A program made the position numbers and the translations under genes. 64,000 bases of DNA from Burkholderiales bacterium. GTDB lineage: Bacteria; Pseudomonadota; Gammaproteobacteria; Burkholderiales; Burkholderiaceae_E. The notes beneath the pieces are model-generated. The model had not been told where the DNA came from, did no database searches, and saw only the letters and a list, made by a program, of their open reading frames with translations. Shown here one piece after another: positions 24,924 to 36,104 of the stretch. Numbering within the stretch: the stretch's first letter is position 1; each line of letters opens with the position of its first letter. The stretch covers positions 1 through 64,000 of the forward strand of contig JAPLQF010000030.1 of the NCBI GenBank assembly GCA_026399875.1, written 5' to 3'.

Positions 24924-26603
24924 TCAGTTGATTCGCCGGCGTTCGCTGCGGCGCCCTGCAATCACCCGCCGCACGCGCCGCAGGCGCGAGAGCCATCCTT
25001 CGCCGGATTCGGCCGCAATCGTGTCGAGGATCTCGGAGAGTGCTTTCGAGTAGCGGACCGTCAGGATCGCGATCAGCACCGTTGGCAGCAGGACAGAGGC
25101 GAAGATCCGCATCTTGACGGCCATGTCATTGTCGGCCTCGTCGATCAGGTTCATTCCCAGGAAACCGGTCGCAATCGTGCCGATCAGGCCAAAGATCGTC
25201 ACCACCGTCAGGCGCAGCACCGTGTCGCCCTGACGCCTGGCATCGTCGCTGTCGAGGTAAGTGCCCATGTCGAGCACCTCCTCCCGCACTTCCTCGAACA
25301 GACGGTCGGTGCGCAGATGACGACTCCACATTTCGAAAAGATCCCGGGCCATCGACTGGTTCGAGACTTCATGAAACCAGTAGCGATGGTTGAATCGCAG
25401 AAAGACCTCCCGCGTGGAACGGATCGTGTCCCGGAACCGCCGCTCCGATTCGGGATCGTCAAGATCGAGCAGTGACACGCTATTGATCAGCCGGTCGGAA
25501 AACATCAGCAGACAGGCCTTGTGAAAGTGCGCAATCAGACCGACCAGGAAATACTGATGGCGGAACTGGCCGCGCATGCCGGCTTCGATATCCCGAAAGA
25601 ACGGGTCTTGCCATGAGCCGACAATTGACATCGCATGGCCATTGCCGACCACCCGGGTCGATGCCCTGAGGTCGCGAAGCTCGGCATTCCAGAAGCGGTC
25701 GTAGAGCATGTCGGCCTTCACCGACCGGACGACCTCGGGCGAATAGGGAAGGGGCAGGCCGTCATCCGGGCGGGTGGCCATCGCCAGCCTGAAGAAGTCG
25801 TCGTCGGTCAGGACGAAGGGATCGTCGAGCGCCAGATAGCTCAGCTTGGGCATCCGGTGATATTCGATCTGCCGATATCGGATCGGCCCTGGTCTGCCGG
25901 TGTGGTGGTGGACCATCGGCTCGAGCAGGTACTGCCAGTGGGCGCCGATACGCTGCGCGCGATGTTCGCCGGCGAAGGCCAGATAACCGGCCCGGTCATC
26001 CATGTCTGACGACACCAGCACCTGCCCCTCGGTGCCCAGCCACTCGACACTCGGAATGCAGGCGACCGGACTGCCGTCGGGATGCCAGCCGGCCGGGGAA
26101 TCGCGCCCGAAACGGTAAAGCGTGTCCTGAACCCGGGACAGCGGCAGGTCGTCGGCAAAAATTTCGACGACCAGAAACACGATATCGATATCGAAGAAAA
26201 AGTAGAGGTCGACATGAGACAGGGAAAAATCGACCGACTGACCGTCTGGAAACTGCATTCGGCAGGCGCTGACATCGTTGCGGCGAAAAACCCGGATCGG
26301 CGACTCGCCGAAGCCCACTTTCGATACGACCGAGCGCGCCTGGCCGTAGAGAAAACGCTGCACATGCGGCAGGAAGGTCACGAATTCGCGGTAATGGCGC
26401 TCCTGGAACTGCGCCGGATCAACGTTGAAGTCGTCGACAAGCTCGAGCCAGGGATTGGGCCCTTCGCACTGATCGAGATACTCCCAGGGCGTCTGGATCC
26501 GTCCGGGATTGCGCTGATCGGCGCTGTCCATCGGCATCAGCTGAAGGGGCCACATCAGGATCTGCCTGAAGTGCCGGACGATCGGGTCGGCGAGACGGGT
26601 CAT
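24924..26603 (-). CDS. Divergent CorA-type divalent-metal channel
   Basis: A 559-residue protein with a large soluble N-terminal part and two C-terminal membrane segments (about 466-487 and 499-517). The first ends in GFLGMNL: Gly-Met-Asn at 483-485 is the CorA selectivity signature. The short loop after it is acidic (IDEADND), and a basic tail (RLRRVRRVIAGRRSERRR) ends the protein, as in CorA. CorA-family pentamers carry Mg, Co, Ni or Zn across the inner membrane. It is far longer than classical CorA (about 320) and the N-terminal ~250 residues (including VDLYFFFDIDIVFLVVEIF) are not recognised. It follows the YcnI gene by 35 bp, so it probably belongs to the upstream metal operon and not to pst. 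Confidence 0.78.
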   Translation of the reverse strand: MTRLADPIVRHFRQILMWPLQLMPMDSADQRNPGRIQTPWEYLDQCEGPNPWLELVDDFNVDPAQFQERHYREFVTFLPHVQRFLYGQARSVVSKVGFGESPIRVFRRNDVSACRMQFPDGQSVDFSLSHVDLYFFFDIDIVFLVVEIFADDLPLSRVQDTLYRFGRDSPAGWHPDGSPVACIPSVEWLGTEGQVLVSSDMDDRAGYLAFAGEHRAQRIGAHWQYLLEPMVHHHTGRPGPIRYRQIEYHRMPKLSYLALDDPFVLTDDDFFRLAMATRPDDGLPLPYSPEVVRSVKADMLYDRFWNAELRDLRASTRVVGNGHAMSIVGSWQDPFFRDIEAGMRGQFRHQYFLVGLIAHFHKACLLMFSDRLINSVSLLDLDDPESERRFRDTIRSTREVFLRFNHRYWFHEVSNQSMARDLFEMWSRHLRTDRLFEEVREEVLDMGTYLDSDDARRQGDTVLRLTVVTIFGLIGTIATGFLGMNLIDEADNDMAVKMRIFASVLLPTVLIAILTVRYSKALSEILDTIAAESGEGWLSRLRRVRRVIAGRRSERRRIN

Positions 26604-26638
26604 GGGGTAACACCCTTGGGGCTGGCGGAGTCGCTGGA

Positions 26639-27217
26639 TCAGTGATTATGTCCGCCATGGCCAGCCGGCACGATTTCAAGAGGCGCCGCTGGCAAGGGCA
26701 AGCCCTTGACCGAACTGCCCGTGGCCGGCACCTGCGCCCAGTCTGCCGCGCCGACATCACAGGTCTGCAGCACCTTGAACCAGAGGATGCCGGGCGATGC
26801 GGGCAACTGCCCGCGCACGACAAACTCATCGTAGAAGTCGCCGGACAGCGCCGACGCCGGGCTGGCGGCCTGCCAGCTCACGGCAGTCACCTCCTCGGTC
26901 ACCCGCCGGCCATGCGACTCATAGGGCTGAGCGAGCGGCGACCGCTGAACGGTGGTGATCCATCCTGCTTTAGGAACCGGTTTGGCGCGGGCAAAACCTG
27001 CGGGGAGATTCACCGTGATGGCGGTGGTTGATGTCGCACCGGCGCAGGCATGGCCGACCCGCAGGACCGCCTTGTAGGACGAGCCGGCGCTGGCCTGCGG
27101 CTGCTCGAGGGTGACATGAGCGGCAACCGGCAGCGCGGCGAGCAAGGCGGCGCCGGCGGCCAGACCGGCGAGCTTGCGCAGACAGCGGGAAAGAGACTGA
27201 GACGGATTGGATGTCAT
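26639..27217 (-). CDS. YcnI/DUF1775 periplasmic protein, copper-binding type
   Basis: A 192-residue protein with a signal peptide (about 1-36, ending LPVAA before HVTLEQP). The mature N-terminus starts with His, as in YcnI proteins, where this His helps bind copper. ITVNLPAGFARAKPVPKAGWI and EVTAVSWQ match the DUF1775 fold. The C-terminus ends AGHGGHNH, an extra metal-binding tail; a Cys pair (VGHACAG and LQTCDVG) could form a disulphide. It is coupled to the TonB receptor (5 bp gap) and followed by the CorA-like gene. A role in periplasmic metal carriage is inferred. Confidence 0.82.
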   Translation of the reverse strand: MTSNPSQSLSRCLRKLAGLAAGAALLAALPVAAHVTLEQPQASAGSSYKAVLRVGHACAGATSTTAITVNLPAGFARAKPVPKAGWITTVQRSPLAQPYESHGRRVTEEVTAVSWQAASPASALSGDFYDEFVVRGQLPASPGILWFKVLQTCDVGAADWAQVPATGSSVKGLPLPAAPLEIVPAGHGGHNH

Positions 27218-27222
27218 GGGTT

Positions 27223-29634
27223 TCACTTTGTGTCGGCCCGCAAGGTCGCCATATAGGTCCGTTGCGGATAAGGGTGGAAATTCCAGTAGCGATCGTTGTT
27301 GATGTTGTCGATGCCGATCGATGCGGTGAAGGTCTTGTTGATGCGCCACAGGGCCCGGACATCGGCGGTCAGGAAGGGGCTGACACCCTGATAGGTGTAG
27401 CCGTTGACATCGATGTTGTTCAGCGTGCGGTATTGCTGGCCGCTGTAGCGCACACCCAGGCTGGCGCTGAATGCTTCGGTGAAGCGGTAATTGCCCAGCA
27501 CGGTTGCGCGCCACCTCGGGATGTTCGGCTGGCGCTTGCCGACGGTATCGCCGGGGGTGGCCACGAAGCCGCTGTTCTCCTTGATTACCGAGTCGGCATA
27601 AGTCACGCTGCCGTTCAGATCGAGGCCTCTTATGCCGATATCGGCGCCGACATCGGTGCCGCCATAAACCAGCTCGAGCCCGTTGGTGACAATCCGCCCG
27701 ACGTTCTGTACCCGCGAGATGTTCCTGTTCGCGGCCGCGTCATAGACGGTCTGCGAATAGAGCGCATCGGTGACCTGCTCGGCAAACCAGGTCAGACGCA
27801 GGGTGCCTGTTCCGATCAGTTTTTCAAGCGTCAGCTCGCCGGTCCAGGCTTTTTCGGGCGCCAGATTGGGGTCGTTGATATAGAGCGAGTTGGTGGTCGA
27901 GGTGGCGCCATACAGTTCAGCCGGTGTCGGGAAGCGCACCGCACGGCCCACCGAGCCTTTGAGCACGGTGTCCTCGGTGATCTGATTCGAGATCGCGGCC
28001 TTGGGCGAGAGGTATTGCTCATTACGGGTCGGATAGCTCAATGAACTGATCGCCGAAAAACTGGTCGAGCCATTGGAGGCCTGCCAGTTTTCGAGGCGCG
28101 CGCCCAGCACGGTCTTCCAGCGCGGCGCGAAGGCCCAGGTGTCCTGAGCCCACAGCGCTCGCAGCACGGTATCGCCCTGCACATTGCTGACGGTGGCACC
28201 CGCTGCGCCATCGATCCAGCTGCCGCTGGTCTGACTGGTGAGGTAACGCAACTGGTAGGCGTACTGCTGCACACCAAAATCGACAATGTGCTCGCCACTG
28301 ATGCCCTCGGGCCGCCAGGTGCCACGCAGCGCAAGCGTGTTCCAGCCGGAGCCGACGCCATTGGCGATCGTGCCACTGCCGCCGCTGGCCGCGCCGGGCA
28401 GGGTATTGCCCGCCGCATTTTGGCGCAGGGTGTCGGCGTTGTACCGGTAGAGGCTGGCCGCTGCCTCCCAGTCCCACTGACCCTGGGTATTGCTGCGCAC
28501 CGTCAGTCCGTGGATGGCATGGACACTATTGGCCTGGGTCAGCGGAAAATCCCCCCCGGTCAGGGCCTGCGTGCTGGTAAAGGCCCGGCCATTGATGTTG
28601 ATCGGACCGCTGTAGACCGTCTGGCCGCCGGCATTGCGCAGATAGGACTGCGAGTTCCCCGAGGCGTCGTTCTGCCAGATGCCCAGGGTATAGGTGGCAC
28701 GCAGCGTCGGCGAGAAGTCGTAGGCAAGCTTGAGCTTCGCGTGATCCTGCACGGTGTGGTACTGCGTGCCGGCTCCCAGGACATACCAGGGCTGATTCGC
28801 ATTGTTGAGCCCCGGCACCGCACCGGTCACCGGCGTGCCTGCGGCAGACGAGGCGCCGGCGCTCAGCAGGCGGGTCGCGAAGGTCAGCGGCTGACCCTGG
28901 CTGTCGGTGCGATTCACATTGACCCACCATGACCATTCGCCCTGACGGCTGCCGAGCGAGGCACTCGTCTGCCAGCCCCGATAAGTGGCCTGCGTGCTGT
29001 AAAGATCGAAAGGCTGAACGAAGTAGCCGATGGCGACATGACCTTCGAAGGCGGTCGGCATCCGTGTCACATAATCGACCACCGCGCCCATCGAATTGCC
29101 AGGATAGGCTGCCGAAAACGGGCCGTACATCACATCGACCCGGTCGATCTCCTCGGGCGTGACCAGGCCCCAGCGCGGCACATAGCTCAGACCGCCGACG
29201 CCGTTGCCCAGAAAATTCGACAGCAGGATGCCGTCGCCATAGACCATCGACCGGGCGCTGTTGCCGGTGCCCGAAGCGCGGCTCGACAGGATTGCGTGGT
29301 TGTAGTCGCCGACATAGCGTTTGCGCACCAGCAGGCTCGGAAAGTATTTGAGTGCGTCTTCGCTGTCGGTCGCATTGATGGTCTGCTCGATCTGCAGGCG
29401 ATCGATGCCTTCCATCGTGGTCGGGATCTGTGTCGGCAAGGAGGTAGGCTGGGTGGTCGAGATGACCACGACAGGTGGCAGACGCCCGGCGCCTTCGTCG
29501 GCAGCTTGTCCCATGACCAGCGGGGCGAAGCAGAGGGCGGCAGAGGCTAACAGAGACACAAGGCCCGGCGGAGCGGGCTGCGCGCGCAAAGCATGATGGG
29601 CAGCCAGACCGGCTGCATTTCCGATGACTTTCAA
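27223..29634 (-). CDS. TonB-dependent outer-membrane receptor, putative metal (copper) receptor
   Basis: An 803-residue receptor with an unusually long signal region (about 1-44), a TonB-box-like PPVVVIS, a plug domain (about 70-190: SEDALKYFPSLLVRKR, VDVMYGPFSAAYPGNSMGAVVDYV), and a 22-strand barrel ending TYMATLRADTK. Such receptors import iron chelates, cobalamin, copper or other metals using TonB energy. Its neighbours, DUF2946 upstream and YcnI downstream, are typical companions of copper-type TonB receptors. No siderophore genes are near. The substrate is therefore inferred to be copper or another divalent metal. Confidence 0.88.
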   Translation of the reverse strand: MKVIGNAAGLAAHHALRAQPAPPGLVSLLASAALCFAPLVMGQAADEGAGRLPPVVVISTTQPTSLPTQIPTTMEGIDRLQIEQTINATDSEDALKYFPSLLVRKRYVGDYNHAILSSRASGTGNSARSMVYGDGILLSNFLGNGVGGLSYVPRWGLVTPEEIDRVDVMYGPFSAAYPGNSMGAVVDYVTRMPTAFEGHVAIGYFVQPFDLYSTQATYRGWQTSASLGSRQGEWSWWVNVNRTDSQGQPLTFATRLLSAGASSAAGTPVTGAVPGLNNANQPWYVLGAGTQYHTVQDHAKLKLAYDFSPTLRATYTLGIWQNDASGNSQSYLRNAGGQTVYSGPININGRAFTSTQALTGGDFPLTQANSVHAIHGLTVRSNTQGQWDWEAAASLYRYNADTLRQNAAGNTLPGAASGGSGTIANGVGSGWNTLALRGTWRPEGISGEHIVDFGVQQYAYQLRYLTSQTSGSWIDGAAGATVSNVQGDTVLRALWAQDTWAFAPRWKTVLGARLENWQASNGSTSFSAISSLSYPTRNEQYLSPKAAISNQITEDTVLKGSVGRAVRFPTPAELYGATSTTNSLYINDPNLAPEKAWTGELTLEKLIGTGTLRLTWFAEQVTDALYSQTVYDAAANRNISRVQNVGRIVTNGLELVYGGTDVGADIGIRGLDLNGSVTYADSVIKENSGFVATPGDTVGKRQPNIPRWRATVLGNYRFTEAFSASLGVRYSGQQYRTLNNIDVNGYTYQGVSPFLTADVRALWRINKTFTASIGIDNINNDRYWNFHPYPQRTYMATLRADTK

Positions 29635-29723
29635 GATGACTCCGAAATCGGTGACGAAAAAAAGCGGCTCGCGTCATCTGGGGCGGCAAACAGCCACCGG
29701 TCAGACGCGAAGCGTTCGAGGCG

Positions 29724-30079
29724 TCAGGCGATTGCGGGGGTGCCCGGGCGGGCGGCAGGCTGGCCGAAGGCGCAGCCGCAGCAGGAGAACTCGGTGAAGC
29801 TGACGAAGCCACGCCCGCCGCCGGCTGCCGTGCAGGCGACTGGGCTGCCGGTGGCGGCCCGGCGAACGATGCGCACAGGGGGCAATCGAGCGAGGCCGCG
29901 GAGACGACTTCCTGACCATTGTCATCGAGCAGGACCAGGCGCATCGACCCGGAGGCCGAACACACCCGCTCGATCGACTGCGGCGAAACCAGCGGCGAGG
30001 CGACCCCGGCGACGAGATAGAGCCCCAGCCACAGCAGCATGGCGCGGGCGAATCGGCGGGAAAGCTTTGCAGCGAACAT
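29724..30079 (-). CDS. DUF2946 family protein, stop lost through a one-base frame break
   Basis: A small secreted or membrane-tethered protein: a hydrophobic N-terminal segment (about 13-30), RVCSASGSMRLVLLDDNGQEV, and the DUF2946 hallmark LDCPLC (Cys66, Cys69), a likely metal-binding or redox pair. The function is unknown; the family neighbours copper-type TonB receptors. In the frame shown no stop occurs until 28526, deep inside the receptor gene, which is implausible. Adding one base in the G-run at 29736-29740 gives the ending ARAPPAIA and a TGA at 29726-29724, close to the ARxPPxxx end of relatives. Coordinates follow that repaired end. Confidence 0.65.
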
Positions 30080-30147
30080 CGACCAAGCTTACCCGACACG
30101 ATCGAATGCACGAAAACAGCGCCTCGATGCTCGGTTCAAGCATTAGT

Positions 30148-30209
30148 CGACGCATCAGTGGACGCATTCATCGGACGCATTCATCGGACGCATCGGTGGA
30201 CGCATCGGT
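30148..30209. repeat. Tandem 12-13 bp repeat upstream of queA
   Basis: Five imperfect tandem copies of a 12-13 bp unit with the shared core GACGCAT: 30148-30159, 30160-30172, 30173-30185, 30186-30197 and 30198-30209. They lie in the 245-bp gap between the divergent DUF2946 and queA genes. No gene is seen in the gap. Confidence 0.8.
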
Positions 30210-30323
30210 GCAAGCACCAGCGCGGGCACCGGGTCAGCGCCCGCACAGGGCGCGATCCTGCAACGCAGCCCGGTATGATCCGCCCCAGCGCGGTCAACGC
30301 GCCACCCCTTTCCGACGCCCCCG

Positions 30324-32533
<2,210 letters not shown>

Positions 32534-32579
32534 TATACTCGCGACCTTCAAAAGTCATAACAAAACAAGGATCTAGACC

Positions 32580-32915
32580 GTGTTTATTTCAAACGCCCAT
32601 GCGCAGGCAGCTGCCGGCGGCACCGAACAGCAACTGCTCGGATTCCTGCCGATCATCCTGATGTTCGCGGTTCTCTATTTCCTGATGATTCGCCCGCAGA
32701 TGAAGCGCGCCAAAGAGCAAAAGCAGATGATCGACGGGCTCGTCAAGGGCGACGAAGTGATCACCGCCGGCGGCATCGTCGGCAAGATCACCAAGGTCGG
32801 CGACAGCTATGTGACTATCGAGGTTGCGCGCCGCGGCGAAGAGGGCATCGAAATGAATCTCCAGAAATCGGCGATTCAGACCCTTTTGCCCAAGGGCTCG
32901 ATCAAAGCCATCTAA
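32580..32915 (+). CDS. yajC: YajC, preprotein translocase accessory subunit
   Basis: A 111-residue inner-membrane protein with one membrane helix (about 20-39, LLGFLPIILMFAVLYFLMI) followed by RPQMKRAKEQKQM and a small cytoplasmic beta domain (GDEVITAGGIVGKI). It joins SecDF in the holotranslocon. The start is GTG 32580. A TATACT -10-like box at 32534-32539 lies right after tgt and may provide extra transcription. Confidence 0.95.
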   Translation: MFISNAHAQAAAGGTEQQLLGFLPIILMFAVLYFLMIRPQMKRAKEQKQMIDGLVKGDEVITAGGIVGKITKVGDSYVTIEVARRGEEGIEMNLQKSAIQTLLPKGSIKAI

Positions 32916-32928
32916 GGACTGAGCCAGC

Positions 32929-34788
32929 GTGAATCGATTCCCGGTCTGGAAATACATCGTCATCGCGCTGGCGATGGTCTTCGGCCTGCTCTACACACTG
33001 CCCAACTTCTTCGGCGAATCGCCGGCAGTCCAGGTCTCGAGCGCAAAGGCCACCGTGAAGGTCGACACCGCACTGCTCGGCCGAATCGAGCAGGCACTCA
33101 CCGCGGCGGCCATCAAGCATCAGGGCATTGCGCTCGATCCCAACTCGATCAAGGTCAGGCTGTCCGATACCGACACGCAGCTCAAGGCCAAGGACGTTGT
33201 GCTGCGCACGCTCAACCCCGATCCCGCGGACCCGACCTATGTCGTCGCACTCAATCTGCTGTCGGCCTCGCCGCAATGGCTGACCAGCCTGCACGCCCTG
33301 CCGATGTATCTCGGCCTCGATCTGCGTGGCGGCGTGCATTTCCTGCTGCAGGTCGACATGAAGGCCGCGCTCACCAAACGCATCGATGCCACCGCCGGCG
33401 AGCTGCGCAGTCTGCTGCGCGAGAAAAACATCCGCCACGGCGGCATCGCCCGCAATGGCGACGCCATCGAGATCCGGTTTCGCGAAGAACCGGTCATGGC
33501 CCGTGCTCGCGAGCTGATTCGCGATGCCAACCCGGATCTGCAGATCGCCGAGGCGCCAGTCGAGGGCGGTGACCGCAAGCTGACTGTCACGCTCTCGCCG
33601 CAGGCAGAGCGCACGCTGCTCGACAACTCGGTCAAGCAGAACATCACCACCCTGCACAACCGGATCAACGAACTCGGCGTGTCCGAGCCGGTAATCGCGC
33701 AGCAAGGCGCCGATCGCATCGTCGTGCAATTGCCGGGCGTGCAGGACACCGCACGCGCCAAGGACATCCTGGGCCGTACCGCCACGCTTGAAGCCCGTCT
33801 GGTCGACATCAGCCAAGAGGCGCAGGCAGCGGTCACCGGCCAGGGTCCGGTGCCCTTCGGCGCCGAGCTCTTTCGCCAGGGCCGAGGCGCACCGGTGGTG
33901 CTGAAAAAACAGGCGATCTTCACCGGCGAGCAGCTCACCAGTGCCGCCGCCACCTTCGATGAGAACCAGCGCGCAGCGGTCGCGATCAACCTTAACGACG
34001 CCGCCGGCAGGGTGCTGCGCGAAGTCTCGCGCGAAAACATCAAGAAGCCGATGGCGGTCGTGCTCTTCGAGCGCGGCCGCGGCGAAGTGCTCACGGTCGC
34101 GACCATCCAGTCGGAGCTCGGTTCGCGATTTCAGATCACCGGGATGGAGTCACCGCAAGCCTCGGGAGATCTCGCGCTGCTGCTGCGCGCCGGTGCCCTG
34201 GCCGCACCGATGGAAATCATCGAGGAGCGCACCATCGGCCCGAGCCTGGGTGCCGACAATATCCGCCAGGGCTTTAACTCGACCCTCTACGGATTTATCG
34301 CGATCGCCGTCTTCATGATCGCCTACTACCTGCTGATGGGTGTTTTTTCGACCATCGCGCTGGCGGTCAACCTGCTGCTGCTGATCGCGCTGCTGTCGCT
34401 GCTGCAAGCCACCCTCACCCTGCCCGGCATCGCCGCTATCGCGCTGACGCTCGGCATGGCAATCGATGCCAATGTGCTGATCAACGAACGCATCCGTGAA
34501 GAGCTGCGCAATGGCGTGTCGCCGCAGACCGCGATTTCAACCGGTTACGAACGGGCCTGGGGCACGATTCTCGACTCCAACATCACCACGCTGATCGCCG
34601 GCGTAGCCCTGCTGACCTTCGGTTCGGGCGCGGTGCGCGGCTTTGCGGTCGTCCATTGCCTGGGCATCCTGACCTCGATGTTCTCGGCGGTCGTGGTGTC
34701 GCGCGGCCTGGTCAACCTCTGGTACGGCGGCAAGAAGAAACTGACGACCCTCTCGATCGGTCAGGTCTGGAAACCCACGGGAGTCTGA
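32929..34788 (+). CDS. secD: Protein translocase subunit SecD
   Basis: Uses proton flow to pull exported proteins out of the Sec channel. The 619-residue RND-type subunit has an N-terminal membrane helix (about 8-27), LGLDLRGGVHFLLQVD (D1 motif) near residue 125, a large periplasmic P1 domain, and five C-terminal helices beginning at LGADNIRQGFNSTLYGFIAI, with GMAIDANVLINERIREE. The start is GTG 32929, 13 bp after yajC. Confidence 0.97.
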   Translation: MNRFPVWKYIVIALAMVFGLLYTLPNFFGESPAVQVSSAKATVKVDTALLGRIEQALTAAAIKHQGIALDPNSIKVRLSDTDTQLKAKDVVLRTLNPDPADPTYVVALNLLSASPQWLTSLHALPMYLGLDLRGGVHFLLQVDMKAALTKRIDATAGELRSLLREKNIRHGGIARNGDAIEIRFREEPVMARARELIRDANPDLQIAEAPVEGGDRKLTVTLSPQAERTLLDNSVKQNITTLHNRINELGVSEPVIAQQGADRIVVQLPGVQDTARAKDILGRTATLEARLVDISQEAQAAVTGQGPVPFGAELFRQGRGAPVVLKKQAIFTGEQLTSAAATFDENQRAAVAINLNDAAGRVLREVSRENIKKPMAVVLFERGRGEVLTVATIQSELGSRFQITGMESPQASGDLALLLRAGALAAPMEIIEERTIGPSLGADNIRQGFNSTLYGFIAIAVFMIAYYLLMGVFSTIALAVNLLLLIALLSLLQATLTLPGIAAIALTLGMAIDANVLINERIREELRNGVSPQTAISTGYERAWGTILDSNITTLIAGVALLTFGSGAVRGFAVVHCLGILTSMFSAVVVSRGLVNLWYGGKKKLTTLSIGQVWKPTGV

Positions 34789-34792
34789 AGCG

Positions 34793-35731
34793 ATGGAATT
34801 CTTCCGTATCAGCCGTGACATCCCGTTCATGCGCCATGCTCTGGTGCTCAACGTCATCTCGTTGTTGCTCTTCGTCGCTGCGGTCGGCTTTCTGGCGGTG
34901 CGAGGGCTGCACTTCTCGATCGAGTTCACTGGCGGCACGGTCATGGAAGTCGCCTACCCGCAGGCAGCCGACGTCCAGAAGGTTCGCGAGACCGTCGGCG
35001 GCCTCGGTCTGCCCGAAGTGCAGGTCCAGAACTTCGGCACAGCCCGCGACGTCATGATCCGTCTGGCGCCGCAGTCGGGCGTGACCTCCGCCCAGCAGAG
35101 CGAGAAAGTCATGGCCGCACTCAAGGCGGTCGAGCCGGCTGCCGAACTGCGGCGGGTCGAGTTCGTCGGGCCGCAGGTCGGCAAGGAACTCGCCACCGAC
35201 GGCGGCCTGGCGCTGCTCTTCGTGATCGTCGGCATCATGATCTATCTGGCGTTTCGCTTCGAGTGGAAATTCTCGGTCGCAGCCATCATCGCCAACCTGC
35301 ACGACGTGATCATCATCCTCGGATTTTTTGCGGCCTTTCAGTGGGAGTTTTCGCTCTCGGTGCTGGCGGCGGTGCTGGCGGTGCTGGGCTACTCGGTCAA
35401 CGAATCGGTGGTGATCTTCGACCGGATCCGCGAGACGTTTCGCAAGTTCCGCAAGATGACGACCGAGCAGGTGATCGACCATGCCATCACCAGCACGATC
35501 TCGCGCACGATGATCACTCACGGCAGCACCCTGATGATGGTGCTGGCAATGCTGTTTTTCGGCGGACCGACGCTGCACTACTTCGCGCTCGCGCTGGCCA
35601 TCGGCATCTGCTTCGGTATTTACTCGTCGGTGTTCGTGGCGGCCGCGATTGCAATGTGGCTGGGCGTCAAGCGCGAAGACCTGATCAAGCCGGTCAAGAA
35701 AAAGGATGGCGCGGAAGTCGAACTGCCCTGA
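34793..35731 (+). CDS. secF: Protein translocase subunit SecF
   Basis: Partner of SecD, 312 residues with six membrane segments. HFSIEFTGGTVMEVAY follows the first helix, and GYSVNESVVIFDRIRE carries the conserved motif of helix 4. It starts 4 bp after secD, so the two are translated together. The C-terminal lysine-rich tail is short (KPVKKKDGAEVELP). Confidence 0.97.
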   Translation: MEFFRISRDIPFMRHALVLNVISLLLFVAAVGFLAVRGLHFSIEFTGGTVMEVAYPQAADVQKVRETVGGLGLPEVQVQNFGTARDVMIRLAPQSGVTSAQQSEKVMAALKAVEPAAELRRVEFVGPQVGKELATDGGLALLFVIVGIMIYLAFRFEWKFSVAAIIANLHDVIIILGFFAAFQWEFSLSVLAAVLAVLGYSVNESVVIFDRIRETFRKFRKMTTEQVIDHAITSTISRTMITHGSTLMMVLAMLFFGGPTLHYFALALAIGICFGIYSSVFVAAAIAMWLGVKREDLIKPVKKKDGAEVELP

Positions 35732-35786
35732 TGACCGCAGGCAGCATGCTGCGGCCACCGTCCCTCACCTCACCCGCCGAAGAACC

Positions 35787-36065
35787 GTGACTGCCCTGAC
35801 CATTCATCACGACCCGGCCCGGAACTGTTTCGAAACGCATGTCGACGGCCGGCGCGCCGAACTCGATTACCGGCTCGATGGCCGGATCATGCGGATCCAC
35901 CACACCGGCGTACCGCGCGAACTTGAAGGTCGTGGCATTGCGGCAGCACTGGTTCAGACCGCGGTCGATCATGCTCGCACAGCGGGTTTACGCATCGATC
36001 CGCTTTGCTCCTATGTGCGGGTCTGGAAGCAACGCCATCCCGAGGCCGCCGACCTCTTCGAATGA
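35787..36065 (+). CDS. Small GNAT-fold N-acetyltransferase (YjdJ/PF14542 type)
   Basis: A 92-residue single-domain protein with ELEGRGIAAALVQTAVDHAR, the acetyl-CoA phosphate-binding loop, and the family ending LCSYVRVWKQRHPEAADLF, whose Cys is conserved in this group. The substrate is unknown. GTG 35787 was chosen because upstream codons overlap secF and have no family match. It lies 55 bp after secF, possibly on the same transcript. Confidence 0.8.
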   Translation: MTALTIHHDPARNCFETHVDGRRAELDYRLDGRIMRIHHTGVPRELEGRGIAAALVQTAVDHARTAGLRIDPLCSYVRVWKQRHPEAADLFE

Positions 36066-36104
36066 CGACCGTCCCAGCGCCTCTGCTTTCAAACCGCCGC
36101 CACC

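Noticed and set aside
28526-29634. Downstream part of the long frame continuing from DUF2946
   Set aside because: It overlaps the entire N-terminal half of the TonB receptor in another frame and loses DUF2946 character at the G-run; a missing base explains it better.
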